A stretch of 64,000 bases of DNA from an uncultured Pelagibacteraceae bacterium. GTDB taxonomy: Bacteria; Pseudomonadota; Alphaproteobacteria; Pelagibacterales; Pelagibacteraceae. Positions 31,960 to 43,994 of this stretch are shown here, in pieces. The stretch lies in NCBI GenBank assembly GCA_902591025.1, contig CACIZB010000002.1:1-64000 (forward strand). The letters run 5' to 3'. Positions within the stretch are counted from its first letter, which is position 1. Every line of letters starts with the position of its first letter. Both the position numbers and the translations under genes were made by a program. The notes beneath the pieces were generated by a model that was not told the DNA's origin, ran no database searches, and worked only from the letters and a program-made list of their open reading frames with translations.

Positions 31960-32884
31960 AATGAATTATAGAACCTTTTTTAATTAGAGATCCAGGTAAA
32001 AACTCATGAATTTTTTGAACTTTTTTACCCTCTCTTTGAATTTCAAGAACTTTAATTGATTTATTATCACCACATCCAATTTCAAGTCCATCTGAAATTA
32101 CTTCCCCATTCTTACCAGTGCCATGTCCTATTTCCGCTCTTAAAATTTTATATCTCTCACCATTAAAATTAAAAAAAGCCCCTGGAAATGGATAAAGTCC
32201 ATTAATTTTTCCAATAATCATTAAAGCGTCATCATTCCAATTAATTTGTCCTTCACTTTTACTAATTTTTTTTGCATAAGTCGCAATTGAGTGATCTTGA
32301 TCAATAAATTTTGATTTTCCATCGAGTATATTCTTTACATTATCTAAAATTTTATCTGCTGCTAGGAGTGAAAGTTTTTCTGAAACTTGCATAGCATTGA
32401 GTTTTTTATCAAGTTTTATCTTATATATGTTGCTTAAAGGTCCACTATCCAAATCTTCATTCATTTTCATAATACTTATTCCTATTTCCTCATCTAAATT
32501 CATAATTGATCTCTGAATAGGAGCTGCTCCCCTCCATCTTGGAAGTATAGATGCATGAATGTTAAAGAAACCTTTTTTAGTTAAATTCAAAAATTCTTTA
32601 GGTATAATTTGCCCATAAGCTACGACTATTGAAAGATCAGCATCGGTTTTTTTCAAGAACTCATGCTCCTGATAGTTATTTTTTAATTTTTGTGGACATC
32701 TAAAATTTATATTCAAATTCTCAGATATCTCTTGAATTGCTGATTTATTCATCTTTTGACCCCGATAAGATCTTTTTGGAGGCTGGGTATACACTACTGT
32801 TATTGGATAACCATTAAGATGAAGAGATTTTAAAATTGGCACAGCGAATATTGGAGTACCCATGAAAATAATCTTTTTTGACAT
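31952..32884 (-). CDS. fmt: methionyl-tRNA formyltransferase
   Basis: Formylates initiator Met-tRNA using 10-formyl-THF. IIFMGTPIFAVPIL, the FNIHASILPRWRGAAPIQ catalytic stretch (Asn/His) and the C-terminal OB-like tRNA-binding domain are visible. The MDLDxGP-like segment reads MNEDLDSGP. 310 residues. It lies two bases after def in the same direction; together they add and remove the initiator formyl group. Confidence 0.95.
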   Translation of the reverse strand: MSKKIIFMGTPIFAVPILKSLHLNGYPITVVYTQPPKRSYRGQKMNKSAIQEISENLNINFRCPQKLKNNYQEHEFLKKTDADLSIVVAYGQIIPKEFLNLTKKGFFNIHASILPRWRGAAPIQRSIMNLDEEIGISIMKMNEDLDSGPLSNIYKIKLDKKLNAMQVSEKLSLLAADKILDNVKNILDGKSKFIDQDHSIATYAKKISKSEGQINWNDDALMIIGKINGLYPFPGAFFNFNGERYKILRAEIGHGTGKNGEVISDGLEIGCGDNKSIKVLEIQREGKKVQKIHEFLPGSLIKKGSIIHYV

Positions 32885-32886
32885 GA

Positions 32887-33411
32887 TTAAACTATAATTC
32901 TACTAAGATTCTTTTTTGATTTTAAAACTTTCTTGATTATTAAATCTCTTTTTAATTTTGATAAGTAATCAATTATTAGTTTACCATCTAAATGATTTAT
33001 CTCATGCTGAAGGCAAGTTGATAAAAGTCCATCACACTTTAAAATTTTTTGATCGCCATTGATATCAATATATTCAACTTCACAAGTTTTTGGTCGTTCA
33101 ATTTCTATAAAAGTTTCCGGTATCGATAAACATCCCTCTTCATATATTGAGGTTTCATTACTAAATTTTTTAATAACAGGATTAATAAAGCTCATTGGGT
33201 TTTTTTTTTCATCTTTTGCTGAAACGTCAATAACTAAGATTCTTTTAAGTATACCAACTTGAACCGCCGCCAGTCCGATACCATTAGAGTCATACATCGT
33301 ATCAACTAAATCTTTGATAAGTTTTTTTTCGTTTATTCCAATCTTTTCAATAGGTTCTGAAATTTTTTTTAAGGTTTCATCTGGCACAGTAATGATATCT
33401 TTGATTGTCAT
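32887..33411 (-). CDS. def: peptide deformylase
   Basis: Removes the formyl group from new proteins. Motif 1 GIGLAAVQVG, motif 2 EGCLSIPE with the metal Cys, and motif 3 QHEINHLDGKL with two metal His and the catalytic Glu are all intact. 174 residues. First gene of def-fmt-truA. Confidence 0.95.
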   Translation of the reverse strand: MTIKDIITVPDETLKKISEPIEKIGINEKKLIKDLVDTMYDSNGIGLAAVQVGILKRILVIDVSAKDEKKNPMSFINPVIKKFSNETSIYEEGCLSIPETFIEIERPKTCEVEYIDINGDQKILKCDGLLSTCLQHEINHLDGKLIIDYLSKLKRDLIIKKVLKSKKNLSRIIV

Positions 33412-33433
33412 TAGTAAATAAATAAACTAATTT

Positions 33434-35203
33434 TTAAACTTTTAAAGGCAGAACTTTTAATAAAATTTTGTTCCTGATTATGTCGATATTTAATTGATTT
33501 AAAGCACTGATTATAAAAGAAATTGTTTCATCATCAATTCTTTCGAGTTCATCTTGACCTATTACCTCAACTATTCTTAATAAAGCAGCGCCTTTTTCAT
33601 CATTATTAATCATTACCTGAATATCGGTTGGCATCTCTGACAAACTTTTTTTATATAAATCATTGTATTTCTTATCTAACTTTACTCCATCTGATTTTAA
33701 TGACTCTATAAAAATTTGATCTTTCATTGAAAAGAAATATTTCTTATTTTTTTTGATTTTCTTTAGATAATTATTTACATCTTTCTCAATTTTCGACTCT
33801 GAATAGTTACCATTAAAATAATTTATCAGTTTCGACTGATGTAATACATCATTATTAAATTTTATTTTCCTTTTATCAACATTTTCATTCACAATATTTG
33901 AGTAATAGAAATTTGACAAATTATCTGGAATATTATCTGGATTTATTTCCCTCAAGAATTTTTTAAGTTCGATATCAAAAGCATTTTCTAAATTTTCTTT
34001 TTTAAATGACTCTTTCAAAATCTTAAGCAATTTAAGTTTATTCTCAATCTTAGACTCAAGAAGAATTTTTTGATAAACTAGTGCTCTACCCTCAATATTT
34101 GTTAAAGACTTATAAAAACTCTCTGCGTTTAAAAGTTGATTTATATTAAATTGAAATCTTTTATATAAATCAAATAAATCTTTTTCTGGATAATTCTTAT
34201 TATTAACAGCTTTTTCAATTAAAGAAATTTTTTCTAATTCTGTAACCTCAATCTCTTTAAAAGAGGTAAGTAAATTCGCTGATGAAAGATATTTCCATAT
34301 TATCTTTTTTGTTTTTTCATTAGGGTCAAACGAAAAATTTGGATTTGTTTTATGGGCAAGAAAAAAATCTATTATAGATTCCTCAGAAATTGCATCGTCA
34401 GTTTTAGAGCTATAATTAAATAAAATATTTATCTTATTATCAAAATATTTATCATTGAATCCAAGTTCCTTTTTAAGATCATAAATAAGTTTTGCTTCTT
34501 CAATTCTGTCATTCTTAATTAAACAATATATTAAATATTTATTTATATAATCATCATTAATAACTTCAGAGTTTTTTTCAAACACCTCACAAGCTTTATT
34601 AATATTCCCTACGGATAGGTGCTCATCTAATAAATACTTTGTAAGTTTTGGATGAGAATTGATAATTTGATTTTCAATTAAATAATTTTCAATTAAATTA
34701 AGGTCAGAATTTCTCATTAGCCAATTAGATTTGAATTTTAAAAACTCTTTGTTTGTTATATTTTTTTTTGGACTATGAGCGTTTGTAAGTAAGGAAATAT
34801 TAAGAATTTCTTTAGCATCATTTGAGAGCTTGAGTTTGTTTAATTTTGAAAAAATATTTTTGAGTTGATCACCATCAGAGTTAGACCACATGTTTATGTC
34901 TAGATCATAATCACTAGGATCATATAATCCAATAATTTTTAATTCATTTGTTTTAGGATTCATATTAAGTTCTATTGAGCTAGAATTTCTCTGAGATTGC
35001 ATTTTATATATACTCATTTCATTTTCTTTAACAGGAAGGTCACTCTTATTAAGTTCTAATGATTGATTTTCAGAGGGAGAGGAAACTAGTTCTTGTGTAT
35101 TCCAAATGTCCGCAGGTTGATCGTCTGCTAAGGAGGTGAGTCCCAAAAAAAAATACAATACGAAAAAATAGAAATATCTATTTAATAATCTTAAAATTTT
35201 CAT
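33434..35203 (-). CDS. large exported helical protein of unknown function
   Basis: 589 residues. The N-terminus has a basic start, a hydrophobic core (residues 10-25) and a likely signal-peptidase site near SLADDQ. The rest is highly charged with many short alpha-helices and suggests a helical solenoid (TPR-like spacing, not certain); no catalytic motif is seen. The C-terminal ALLRIVEVIGQDELERIDDE and LNQLNIDIIRNKILLKVLP look like a conserved end found in alphaproteobacterial proteins at this locus. It overlaps a 59-aa membrane gene by 26 bases. Probably periplasmic or envelope-associated. Confidence 0.6.
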   Translation of the reverse strand: MKILRLLNRYFYFFVLYFFLGLTSLADDQPADIWNTQELVSSPSENQSLELNKSDLPVKENEMSIYKMQSQRNSSSIELNMNPKTNELKIIGLYDPSDYDLDINMWSNSDGDQLKNIFSKLNKLKLSNDAKEILNISLLTNAHSPKKNITNKEFLKFKSNWLMRNSDLNLIENYLIENQIINSHPKLTKYLLDEHLSVGNINKACEVFEKNSEVINDDYINKYLIYCLIKNDRIEEAKLIYDLKKELGFNDKYFDNKINILFNYSSKTDDAISEESIIDFFLAHKTNPNFSFDPNEKTKKIIWKYLSSANLLTSFKEIEVTELEKISLIEKAVNNKNYPEKDLFDLYKRFQFNINQLLNAESFYKSLTNIEGRALVYQKILLESKIENKLKLLKILKESFKKENLENAFDIELKKFLREINPDNIPDNLSNFYYSNIVNENVDKRKIKFNNDVLHQSKLINYFNGNYSESKIEKDVNNYLKKIKKNKKYFFSMKDQIFIESLKSDGVKLDKKYNDLYKKSLSEMPTDIQVMINNDEKGAALLRIVEVIGQDELERIDDETISFIISALNQLNIDIIRNKILLKVLPLKV

Positions 35204-35357
35204 TAGGAATTATTTTTTCTATTTCTTTATTTGGTGAAGGATATTCGATTTTATTTAGTAAAAATATAACTCCAAGAATTACAATAAAAACTAAAGCTAA
35301 TTTAAATACTAAACCGAGAATATTTCTTCTCAAACTTGTTTTTTTAACGAATTGCAT
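35178..35357 (-). CDS. small single-TM protein, 59 aa
   Basis: ATG 35357, stop TAG 35180-35178. A basic N-terminus (MQFVKKTSLRRN) precedes one TM helix (about residues 13-34) and a short acidic/lysine tail, a type II membrane topology. It fills the gap upstream of the exported protein and overlaps it by 26 bases, so the two are probably co-translated. It is divergent from aroK. No family recognised. Confidence 0.55.
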   Translation of the reverse strand: MQFVKKTSLRRNILGLVFKLALVFIVILGVIFLLNKIEYPSPNKEIEKIIPNENFKIIK

Positions 35358-35414
35358 ATAGTTTTAATTAATTTCAAAATAAGACATATTTGTGTTTTTT
35401 CAATATAGAAACTT

Positions 35415-35927
35415 ATGGAAACAAAAGAAAATCTTGTTTTTTTAGGAATGATGGGATCTGGAAAGAGTTCAATCGGTTTGCAAATTGCAAAAAAATTGAA
35501 ATTAACTTTTGTAGATATTGATAAAGAAATCGAAAAAGAATTAGGAATATCTATCAAAAAGATATTTGAGACTAAGGGTGAAAATTTTTTTAGAAAATTT
35601 GAGGAGAAAATTACTCTTAAAAAGCTTAAACTTGAATCAGTAGTTATTTCACTTGGAGGGGGAGCTTTTACAAACAAATCAATAAGAAAAGAAGTCTTGA
35701 GGAGCAGTGTTTCCTTTTGGTTAAATTGGAACACAACTATTTTATTAAAAAGAATTAGATATAGCAAAAAAAGACCTTTGGCATTTAATGCGACAGATAA
35801 TGAATTGGTTGATTTAATAAAAAAACGAAATAACATTTATTCTAAAGCTTTGTATGAAATAAAGTGTGATAATTTGTCAAAAAAACAAGTTATTGATAAA
35901 GTTTTAAAAATTTATGAAACACATTAA
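35415..35927 (+). CDS. aroK: shikimate kinase
   Basis: Phosphorylates shikimate in chorismate synthesis. P-loop GMMGSGKSSIG, shikimate-binding DIDKEIEKE, RKFE and ISLGGGAF, and the lid RPLAF (R in KKRPL) are typical. 170 residues. Its end overlaps aroB by 14 bases, the classical aroK-aroB pair. Confidence 0.94.
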   Translation: METKENLVFLGMMGSGKSSIGLQIAKKLKLTFVDIDKEIEKELGISIKKIFETKGENFFRKFEEKITLKKLKLESVVISLGGGAFTNKSIRKEVLRSSVSFWLNWNTTILLKRIRYSKKRPLAFNATDNELVDLIKKRNNIYSKALYEIKCDNLSKKQVIDKVLKIYETH

Positions 35928-37020
35928 ATTAAATATAAAGACAAAAAGCCAAGAATATCCAATTCTAATTGGATCAAATTTGATTTCAAACTTATCAAAA
36001 ATACTAAAAGAAAACTCCATTAAATTTAAAAATTGTTTGTTAATAGTTGATAAAAACATATCAAAAAAATTAATCTCAAAAATAAAAAAATCTTTAAATA
36101 AAAAAAAGATTTTTATTTTTTATTTCAAAGCAAATGAAATCAATAAAAATATAGATTATATTAATAAAATTTTAAATTTTTTACTTAAAAAAAATTTTTT
36201 AAGGGATGATTGTATAATTTCTGTGGGGGGTGGAATAACAGGTGACATTAGCAGTTTTGCTGCTAGTTTGTTTAAAAGAGGTATAAAATTTATAAACATC
36301 CCTACAACACTTTTGGCTCAAGTTGACTCATCTATTGGAGGGAAAACTGGAGTAAATACAAAGTATGGAAAAAATCTTATTGGTAGTTTTTATCAACCAA
36401 ATTTAGTCATTTCAGATACTCAATTTCTTAAGACACTTCCAAAAAGAGAAATAATTTGTGGATATGGAGAAATTTTGAAACATTCACTAATTGCTAATAA
36501 AAATTTTTATATATTTCTAAATAAAAATAGTGAAGAAATTTTAAAACTTACATCCCCATTTATAGAAAAGGCAATTTATGAGAGTTGTAAAATTAAAAAA
36601 AATGTAGTTGAAAAAGATGAAAAGGAAGGTGGATTAAGAAAAATTTTAAATTTTGGTCATACTTTTGCACATGCTTATGAGGCATCTTTAGGTTACTCTA
36701 AAAGATTGAATCATGGAGAAGCTGTTATTTTGGGATTGAAAACAGCTTTAAACTTTAGTCTAAAAAGAAATTTAATTAAAAAGAATGAACACAGTTCAAT
36801 TATAAATCATATCTATAATTGTAATCTACCTTCAGAATTAAAAGAATATTTTAGAATTAATGATACTAAAAAAATTATTAAGTTTATGCTTAAAGATAAA
36901 AAAAACAACTCAGACAAAATCAGTTTAGTTCTTTTGAAAAAAATTGGCACTCCATTAATTGATCAGAAATATACAAAGGAAAATCTAGGATTATTTTTAA
37001 AAAGTGAATTAAGTAATTAG
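35914..37020 (+). CDS. aroB: 3-dehydroquinate synthase
   Basis: NAD- and metal-dependent conversion of DAHP to dehydroquinate. VGGGITGDISSFAASLFKRG, the IPTTLLAQVDSSIGGKTGVN stretch (20 residues of the core), GEILKHSL and NFGHTFAHAYE with zinc histidines are characteristic. 368 residues. With aroK here and aroA at 1012-2331, three shikimate-pathway genes lie in the window. The 3' end overlaps bolA (opposite strand) by 12 bases. Confidence 0.95.
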   Translation: MKHIKLNIKTKSQEYPILIGSNLISNLSKILKENSIKFKNCLLIVDKNISKKLISKIKKSLNKKKIFIFYFKANEINKNIDYINKILNFLLKKNFLRDDCIISVGGGITGDISSFAASLFKRGIKFINIPTTLLAQVDSSIGGKTGVNTKYGKNLIGSFYQPNLVISDTQFLKTLPKREIICGYGEILKHSLIANKNFYIFLNKNSEEILKLTSPFIEKAIYESCKIKKNVVEKDEKEGGLRKILNFGHTFAHAYEASLGYSKRLNHGEAVILGLKTALNFSLKRNLIKKNEHSSIINHIYNCNLPSELKEYFRINDTKKIIKFMLKDKKNNSDKISLVLLKKIGTPLIDQKYTKENLGLFLKSELSN

Positions 37021-37269
37021 GAGTTGTATAGAGTGAATGAATTTTTTTAATTCATTGTCTAAAGTTTTATAAATTTTTTTATTACTCTCTAATTTATTCA
37101 TTTTTTTTAATTCAAGAGATGTTAAAGTAATTTTCAAATGAAACTTACCTTTTACATTGCCTGAATGATTTTTGTGTAAATAAGATTTATCTTCAATCAA
37201 AATATCCTCAATATCAAAATTATTGTAAAGTTTTTTTTTTATAATTGCAATTAATTCATTTATATTCAT
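37009..37269 (-). CDS. BolA-family protein
   Basis: 86 residues with the BolA fold: an early DILIEDKSYLHKNHSGN containing the conserved His in HSGN, then GKFHLKITL and a final FIHSIQLLI. BolA proteins bind monothiol glutaredoxins through a shared Fe-S cluster and may act in iron-sulfur trafficking or regulation. It sits divergent to the J-domain gene, a conserved alphaproteobacterial arrangement. Confidence 0.88.
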   Translation of the reverse strand: MNINELIAIIKKKLYNNFDIEDILIEDKSYLHKNHSGNVKGKFHLKITLTSLELKKMNKLESNKKIYKTLDNELKKFIHSIQLLIT

Positions 37270-37286
37270 AAATATTATTATATATC

Positions 37287-37820
37287 ATGAAGTATATTTG
37301 TGACTGGAAAAATTGTAACAAGATTGGTGAGTATAGAGCACCTGTTGAGAAAGATAATAGTAAAAAATTCAGAATGCTTTGCTTAGAGCATGTTAAAGAA
37401 TTTAATAAAAATTGGAATTATTTTTCTGGAATGAATGAAGACCAGGTAATTGAATTTTTAAAATCTGATATGATTTGGCATAAACCCACACAAAGTTTTA
37501 GTTCCTCAGATAATTTCTTTAAAGTTTTATGGAATAATACTCTTAAAGATGAGCTAGACAAAGATAGATTTAATGGAGATTTTAATCATATGCGTCAATT
37601 TAAATTTGATCATAAAGATATAAAAGCATTTGGTATTTTGGGAGTTTCAGTCGGTTTAAGATGGAAAAAAATTCAAGATAAATTCAAAGTGCTTGTTAAA
37701 AAATTTCACCCTGATATGAATTCCGGTAATAAAAAACATGAAGAAAAATTAAAACTAATTACTTTAGCTTATACGCAATTAAAAAACACTTATAGAGAAA
37801 AAATTGAACCAAAATCTTAA
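37287..37820 (+). CDS. J-domain (DnaJ-like) protein with N-terminal Cys motif
   Basis: 177 residues. N-terminal [16 protein letters not shown] and [17 protein letters not shown] carry a C-x4-C and C-x2-H set that may bind a metal. The C-terminal J domain (about 115-170) has the HPD tripeptide in [10 protein letters not shown], so it should stimulate a DnaK ATPase. This alphaproteobacterial J protein regularly precedes cobS and may serve the CobST AAA+ machine, by context only. It overlaps cobS by 17 bases. Confidence 0.88.
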   Translation: MKYICDWKNCNKIGEYRAPVEKDNSKKFRMLCLEHVKEFNKNWNYFSGMNEDQVIEFLKSDMIWHKPTQSFSSSDNFFKVLWNNTLKDELDKDRFNGDFNHMRQFKFDHKDIKAFGILGVSVGLRWKKIQDKFKVLVKKFHPDMNSGNKKHEEKLKLITLAYTQLKNTYREKIEPKS

Positions 37821-38778
37821 CATTCAACCTGATATAAAAGTATCTTTAAAACAAACTTTCGGCATTGATACTGAAATGGAAGTAGATGCTTTTTCTAAAA
37901 AAAATGAGTATGTACCTGAAATAGATAAGACTTACAAATTTGATAGAGATACTACTCTAGCAATTATTTCTGGTTTTGCTCACAACAAAAGAGTTTTGAT
38001 ACAAGGTTATCACGGAACTGGTAAATCTACTCATATAGAGCAAATAGCTGCAAGATTAAATTGGCCTTGTATTCGCGTTAACTTAGACAGCCACATAAGT
38101 AGAATAGATTTAATTGGAAAAGATGCGATAGTTCTTAAAGATGGAAAACAGATAACTCAATTCAACGAGGGTATTTTACCCTGGTCAATACAAAATCCTG
38201 TTGCTCTGGTGTTTGATGAATATGATGCTGGTAGACCGGATGTAATGTTTGTAATCCAAAGAGTTTTAGAAGCTGAGGGAAGTTTCACACTTCTTGATAA
38301 AAATAAGGTTATAAAACAAAATAAATTTTTTAGATTATTTGCAACTTCAAATACTGTTGGTCTAGGGGATACCTCAGGGCTTTACCATGGTACTCAACAG
38401 ATTAACCAGGGACAGATGGATAGGTGGAATATAGTGACCACTTTGAATTATCTTAGTTTGGAGAGAGAGCTTGAAATAATATTATCTAAGAACAAAAATT
38501 TTGATAATCCAAAAGGTAAAGAACAAGTTGCTAACATGATAAAAGTAGCCTCTTTAACTAGAAAAGGTTTTATTGCTGGTGATATTTCTACGGTGATGAG
38601 TCCTAGGACAGTTATGCATTGGGCCGAAAATAGTGAAATTTTCAAAGATATTGGTTACGCATTTAGAGTCACTTTTTTAAATAAATGTGATGATATGGAA
38701 AAAAATACTATTGCTGAGTATTATCAAAGGTGCTTTGGTGAAGAGTTGCCTGAGTCATTGATTAATATTCAAATCTAA
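37804..38778 (+). CDS. cobS: CobS-type AAA+ ATPase
   Basis: AAA+ chelatase-type ATPase: Walker [10 protein letters not shown] (68-76), Walker B ALVFDEYD (134-141), sensor-1 ATSNTVG. The signature [19 protein letters not shown] is nearly identical to aerobic cobaltochelatase CobS. 324 residues. The start is TTG at 37804, required because [17 protein letters not shown] is conserved CobS N-terminus. No CobN or corrin genes are in the window, so the metal-insertion role cannot be taken for granted. Confidence 0.9.
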   Translation: MNQNLNIQPDIKVSLKQTFGIDTEMEVDAFSKKNEYVPEIDKTYKFDRDTTLAIISGFAHNKRVLIQGYHGTGKSTHIEQIAARLNWPCIRVNLDSHISRIDLIGKDAIVLKDGKQITQFNEGILPWSIQNPVALVFDEYDAGRPDVMFVIQRVLEAEGSFTLLDKNKVIKQNKFFRLFATSNTVGLGDTSGLYHGTQQINQGQMDRWNIVTTLNYLSLERELEIILSKNKNFDNPKGKEQVANMIKVASLTRKGFIAGDISTVMSPRTVMHWAENSEIFKDIGYAFRVTFLNKCDDMEKNTIAEYYQRCFGEELPESLINIQI

Positions 38779-40575
38779 ATGAGTAATAAATTTTCTAATT
38801 TAAAAGAAAAATTTAAAGTCGCACTAACTTCTACTGCAAAAGTAATTTCGGATGATTTAATATTAAAAAAAAAATTACCAAAACATGGGGATTTAAAAGA
38901 TTTTAGTAAAATAGAGATTAATGAAATAGAAAAACCATCAGATTTTATTAAACTTCGTGCTGAAACTGACTCAGCTGCATTAAAAATAAGGTTTTCTAAC
39001 GAAGAAATCTATAAAAAAAATCTCCCAACTAACAGTTCATCAAGATCACTTTACAACATCGCTGAAAAAATAAGATATGAGTTATTGGGTGGTAAGATGC
39101 TTAAAGGTATTAAAAAAAATTTTTCTCAAAATTATGATCAAATGATTAATTTAAAAAGAAAAGATCAGCTTAAATCAAAAGAAGATGTCTCAGTCGCAGA
39201 GGCCTTTGAACTTTATATGTTAAAAAATTTTCATCAAATACGTTTAAATTCTTTAACAACAAAAATCTTAAGTTTTTGGGAAAAAGATTTTGAGAAATCA
39301 ATTCTTAAACATAAAAAATTTCTAGAGGAAAATTTAGAAAATCAAATTGTATATAATTCAAAATTTTCAGAAATTTTAGATGAAATGGATATTTTTCAAG
39401 ACAACGATGATGAAAAAGAGGATAAAAATCAAGAAAATGGAAAAGACGATCCATCGAATGAAGACCAAAATCAAGACCAAGAGGATAAAAGAGATGATAA
39501 TAACGATCAACAAACTCAAGCAAGTCTAGATGCTGATTACAATGTTAATGAATACAATTTAGACGAACAACTTCCAGATCATGATACAAATGAGCAAAAC
39601 TCAGAACAAATCATTCAAAAAAAAGTAAATCCAAATGATCTAGATTATAAAATATTTACAAGTCAATTCGATCAAGTAATCAAAGCAGAAAAATTAGAGA
39701 ATACAGATGAAGCAAGTAAACTTAGAAAAACGTTGGATCAACAATTAATTGGTTTTCAGGATTTAATCACCAAGCTTGCTAATAAACTTCAAAGACAGTT
39801 ATTGGCGAAACAAAATAGATCGTGGGAATTTGATTTAGAGGAAGGATTACTCGACAGTTCGAAATTACCTCGAATTATAATGGATCCTTACAATTCTTTA
39901 TCGTTTAAAAGAGAGAAAGATCTAGACTTTAAAGACACTATTGTAACTTTGCTTATAGATAATTCTGGATCCATGAGAGGAAGACCAATTACAATTGCTG
40001 CTATTTGTGCAGATATTTTATCTAGGACACTTGAAAGATGTGCTGTAAAAGTAGAAATTTTAGGTTTTACAACAAAGAATTGGAAAGGCGGTCAATGCAG
40101 AGAAAATTGGAGTAAAAATGGTAAACCTAAATTTCCAGGAAGACTAAATGATTTGAGACACATAATTTATAAAAGTGCAGATACTCAATGGAGACAATCT
40201 AAAAATAATCTAGGTTTAATGTTAAAGGAAGGTTTGCTAAAAGAAAATATAGATGGAGAGGCAATATCTTGGGCGTTTAACAGGCTTAAAAAGAGAAAGG
40301 AAGAAAGAAAAATATTAATGGTTATTTCAGACGGAGCACCAGTAGATGATTCAACTTTATCAGTTAATTCAGGAGATTTTTTAGAAAAACATTTAAAAAA
40401 AATGGTAAAATATATCGAAACTCAGACAGATATTGAAATATTAGCTATTGGTATTGGTCATGATGTATCGAGATATTATAACAAAGCAATTAAGATAACA
40501 GATGTTAATGAATTAGGAGATGTAATGATCAGTCAACTAAGTTCTATGTTTGATAAAAAAAATAAACTTAATTAA
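38779..40575 (+). CDS. cobT: CobT-type VWA protein
   Basis: 598 residues: a helical N-terminal domain, an acidic Asp/Glu/Gln linker (about 205-280), then a von Willebrand A domain whose MIDAS reads LLIDNSGSM (D394, S396, S398) with [15 protein letters not shown] after it. This is the CobT partner of CobS, forming a two-tier ring in the cobaltochelatase. Directly abuts cobS. Convergent with regB (four shared bases). Confidence 0.9.
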   Translation: MSNKFSNLKEKFKVALTSTAKVISDDLILKKKLPKHGDLKDFSKIEINEIEKPSDFIKLRAETDSAALKIRFSNEEIYKKNLPTNSSSRSLYNIAEKIRYELLGGKMLKGIKKNFSQNYDQMINLKRKDQLKSKEDVSVAEAFELYMLKNFHQIRLNSLTTKILSFWEKDFEKSILKHKKFLEENLENQIVYNSKFSEILDEMDIFQDNDDEKEDKNQENGKDDPSNEDQNQDQEDKRDDNNDQQTQASLDADYNVNEYNLDEQLPDHDTNEQNSEQIIQKKVNPNDLDYKIFTSQFDQVIKAEKLENTDEASKLRKTLDQQLIGFQDLITKLANKLQRQLLAKQNRSWEFDLEEGLLDSSKLPRIIMDPYNSLSFKREKDLDFKDTIVTLLIDNSGSMRGRPITIAAICADILSRTLERCAVKVEILGFTTKNWKGGQCRENWSKNGKPKFPGRLNDLRHIIYKSADTQWRQSKNNLGLMLKEGLLKENIDGEAISWAFNRLKKRKEERKILMVISDGAPVDDSTLSVNSGDFLEKHLKKMVKYIETQTDIEILAIGIGHDVSRYYNKAIKITDVNELGDVMISQLSSMFDKKNKLN

Positions 40576-41852
40576 AGATTAAATAAATCATTATTCTTCC
40601 ATTTTATTTTTACTTCAGCACCACCCCTTGTTTTAGAATTTCTGAAAGTAAGAATTGCAAAATTTTTTTCCAATAAAGTTTTGCCTATAAATAGACCAAG
40701 CCCTAAACCAATTTTTTCTTTATCTATGTCTTTTACTGTTTTTAAATAAGGTTCTCCAATTTTTGACAAAATATCAGCCGGATAGCCATCTCCATCATCC
40801 TCTAAATTTATTTCAGTAAAATTCATATCGCTTTTTAAGCTTATAAATATTTTATTCTTACTAAACTTGTTTGCATTACCAATAAAGTTTCTTAATCCAT
40901 ATACGATTTCGATAGATTTAGTTATCTTTTTAGGATTTGAATCTTGATCAAAATTGAAAATGAATTCTTTATTGCTTGTTTGTTGAAATGAAAATATTAT
41001 TTCTTTTATATAATCTTTCATGGTTAAATCATCATCAATAAATTCATCCTCTTCTATAGGATTTAAAGAAAGGCGCTTTAAAATTTGATTACACCTCTCA
41101 ACTTGGCTTGATAATAATTCAATATCCTGAATGACGTCTTTTTGATCTTTGAGTTGTTTTAATAGCTCTTGAGTAATAACTTTAATAGTTGAAAGAGGAG
41201 TACCTAATGAATGTGCTGCAGCAGCTGCTTGCCCTCCTAAAGATAACATTTCGTGTTCTTTTGCCATTACTTCCTCCATTTTCTGTAAAGCCTCTTTTCT
41301 AAGTCTAGACTCAGAACCAAAAATAATAGCAAATAGATTTAAAAATATTAAGGCAATTATCAAAGCAACAGGAATTGCGTAATAATAATATGGACTTACA
41401 TGAAAATGATTATTTAAGGGTTCAGGTAATTCTTTAGAATAAAAGGTTAGAAAAATAATTATAAATATTGTCGTAATAATTATAGTTAAATTCGTTCTCA
41501 AACCCAAATTTGATGAGGCAAAAATACTCGGTATTATCAAAAATATGATAAAAGGATTTAATATTCCACCTGTTAGATAAATTAATGTTCCCAGTTGGAT
41601 TATATCTATAAGAAGAAAAATTAAAGCTGCTCGATCTGAAACCTGAGTTTTTTTGTACACGTATGTCAAATAGAGGTTACTCAATATCCCTATAATGATA
41701 ATTATATTTGAATAAACAAAATCAAAAGTAAAGTTTAGATAAAAATAAACTAAATAAATTGATATTAGTTGTCCAATAATCCCAATCCACCTTAGTGAAA
41801 TATAAGTTGATTTTTTTAAAGAGTAATATTTTGAAGTTTCAAAAAACTTCAT
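40572..41852 (-). CDS. regB: RegB/PrrB-type redox sensor histidine kinase
   Basis: 426 residues: six TM helices, with the ubiquinone-site heptad GGILNPF (95-101), then the H-box [15 protein letters not shown] (His214), a Cys at 254 in [11 protein letters not shown], and ATP-binding N, G1 (DDGDGYP) and G2 (GLGLGLFIG) boxes. His214 to Cys254 is 40 residues, as between His225 and the redox Cys265 of Rhodobacter RegB. The residue after His is Ser where RegB has Glu. No RegA-type regulator lies next to it in the window. Confidence 0.88.
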   Translation of the reverse strand: MKFFETSKYYSLKKSTYISLRWIGIIGQLISIYLVYFYLNFTFDFVYSNIIIIIGILSNLYLTYVYKKTQVSDRAALIFLLIDIIQLGTLIYLTGGILNPFIIFLIIPSIFASSNLGLRTNLTIIITTIFIIIFLTFYSKELPEPLNNHFHVSPYYYYAIPVALIIALIFLNLFAIIFGSESRLRKEALQKMEEVMAKEHEMLSLGGQAAAAAHSLGTPLSTIKVITQELLKQLKDQKDVIQDIELLSSQVERCNQILKRLSLNPIEEDEFIDDDLTMKDYIKEIIFSFQQTSNKEFIFNFDQDSNPKKITKSIEIVYGLRNFIGNANKFSKNKIFISLKSDMNFTEINLEDDGDGYPADILSKIGEPYLKTVKDIDKEKIGLGLGLFIGKTLLEKNFAILTFRNSKTRGGAEVKIKWKNNDLFNL

Positions 41853-41854
41853 TT

Positions 41855-43989
<2,135 letters not shown>

Positions 43990-43994
43990 CTAAA

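Noticed and set aside
37804..40575. Evidence for vitamin B12 synthesis
   Set aside because: Only CobS and CobT are present. Without CobN and corrin-ring genes this cannot be claimed from the window.
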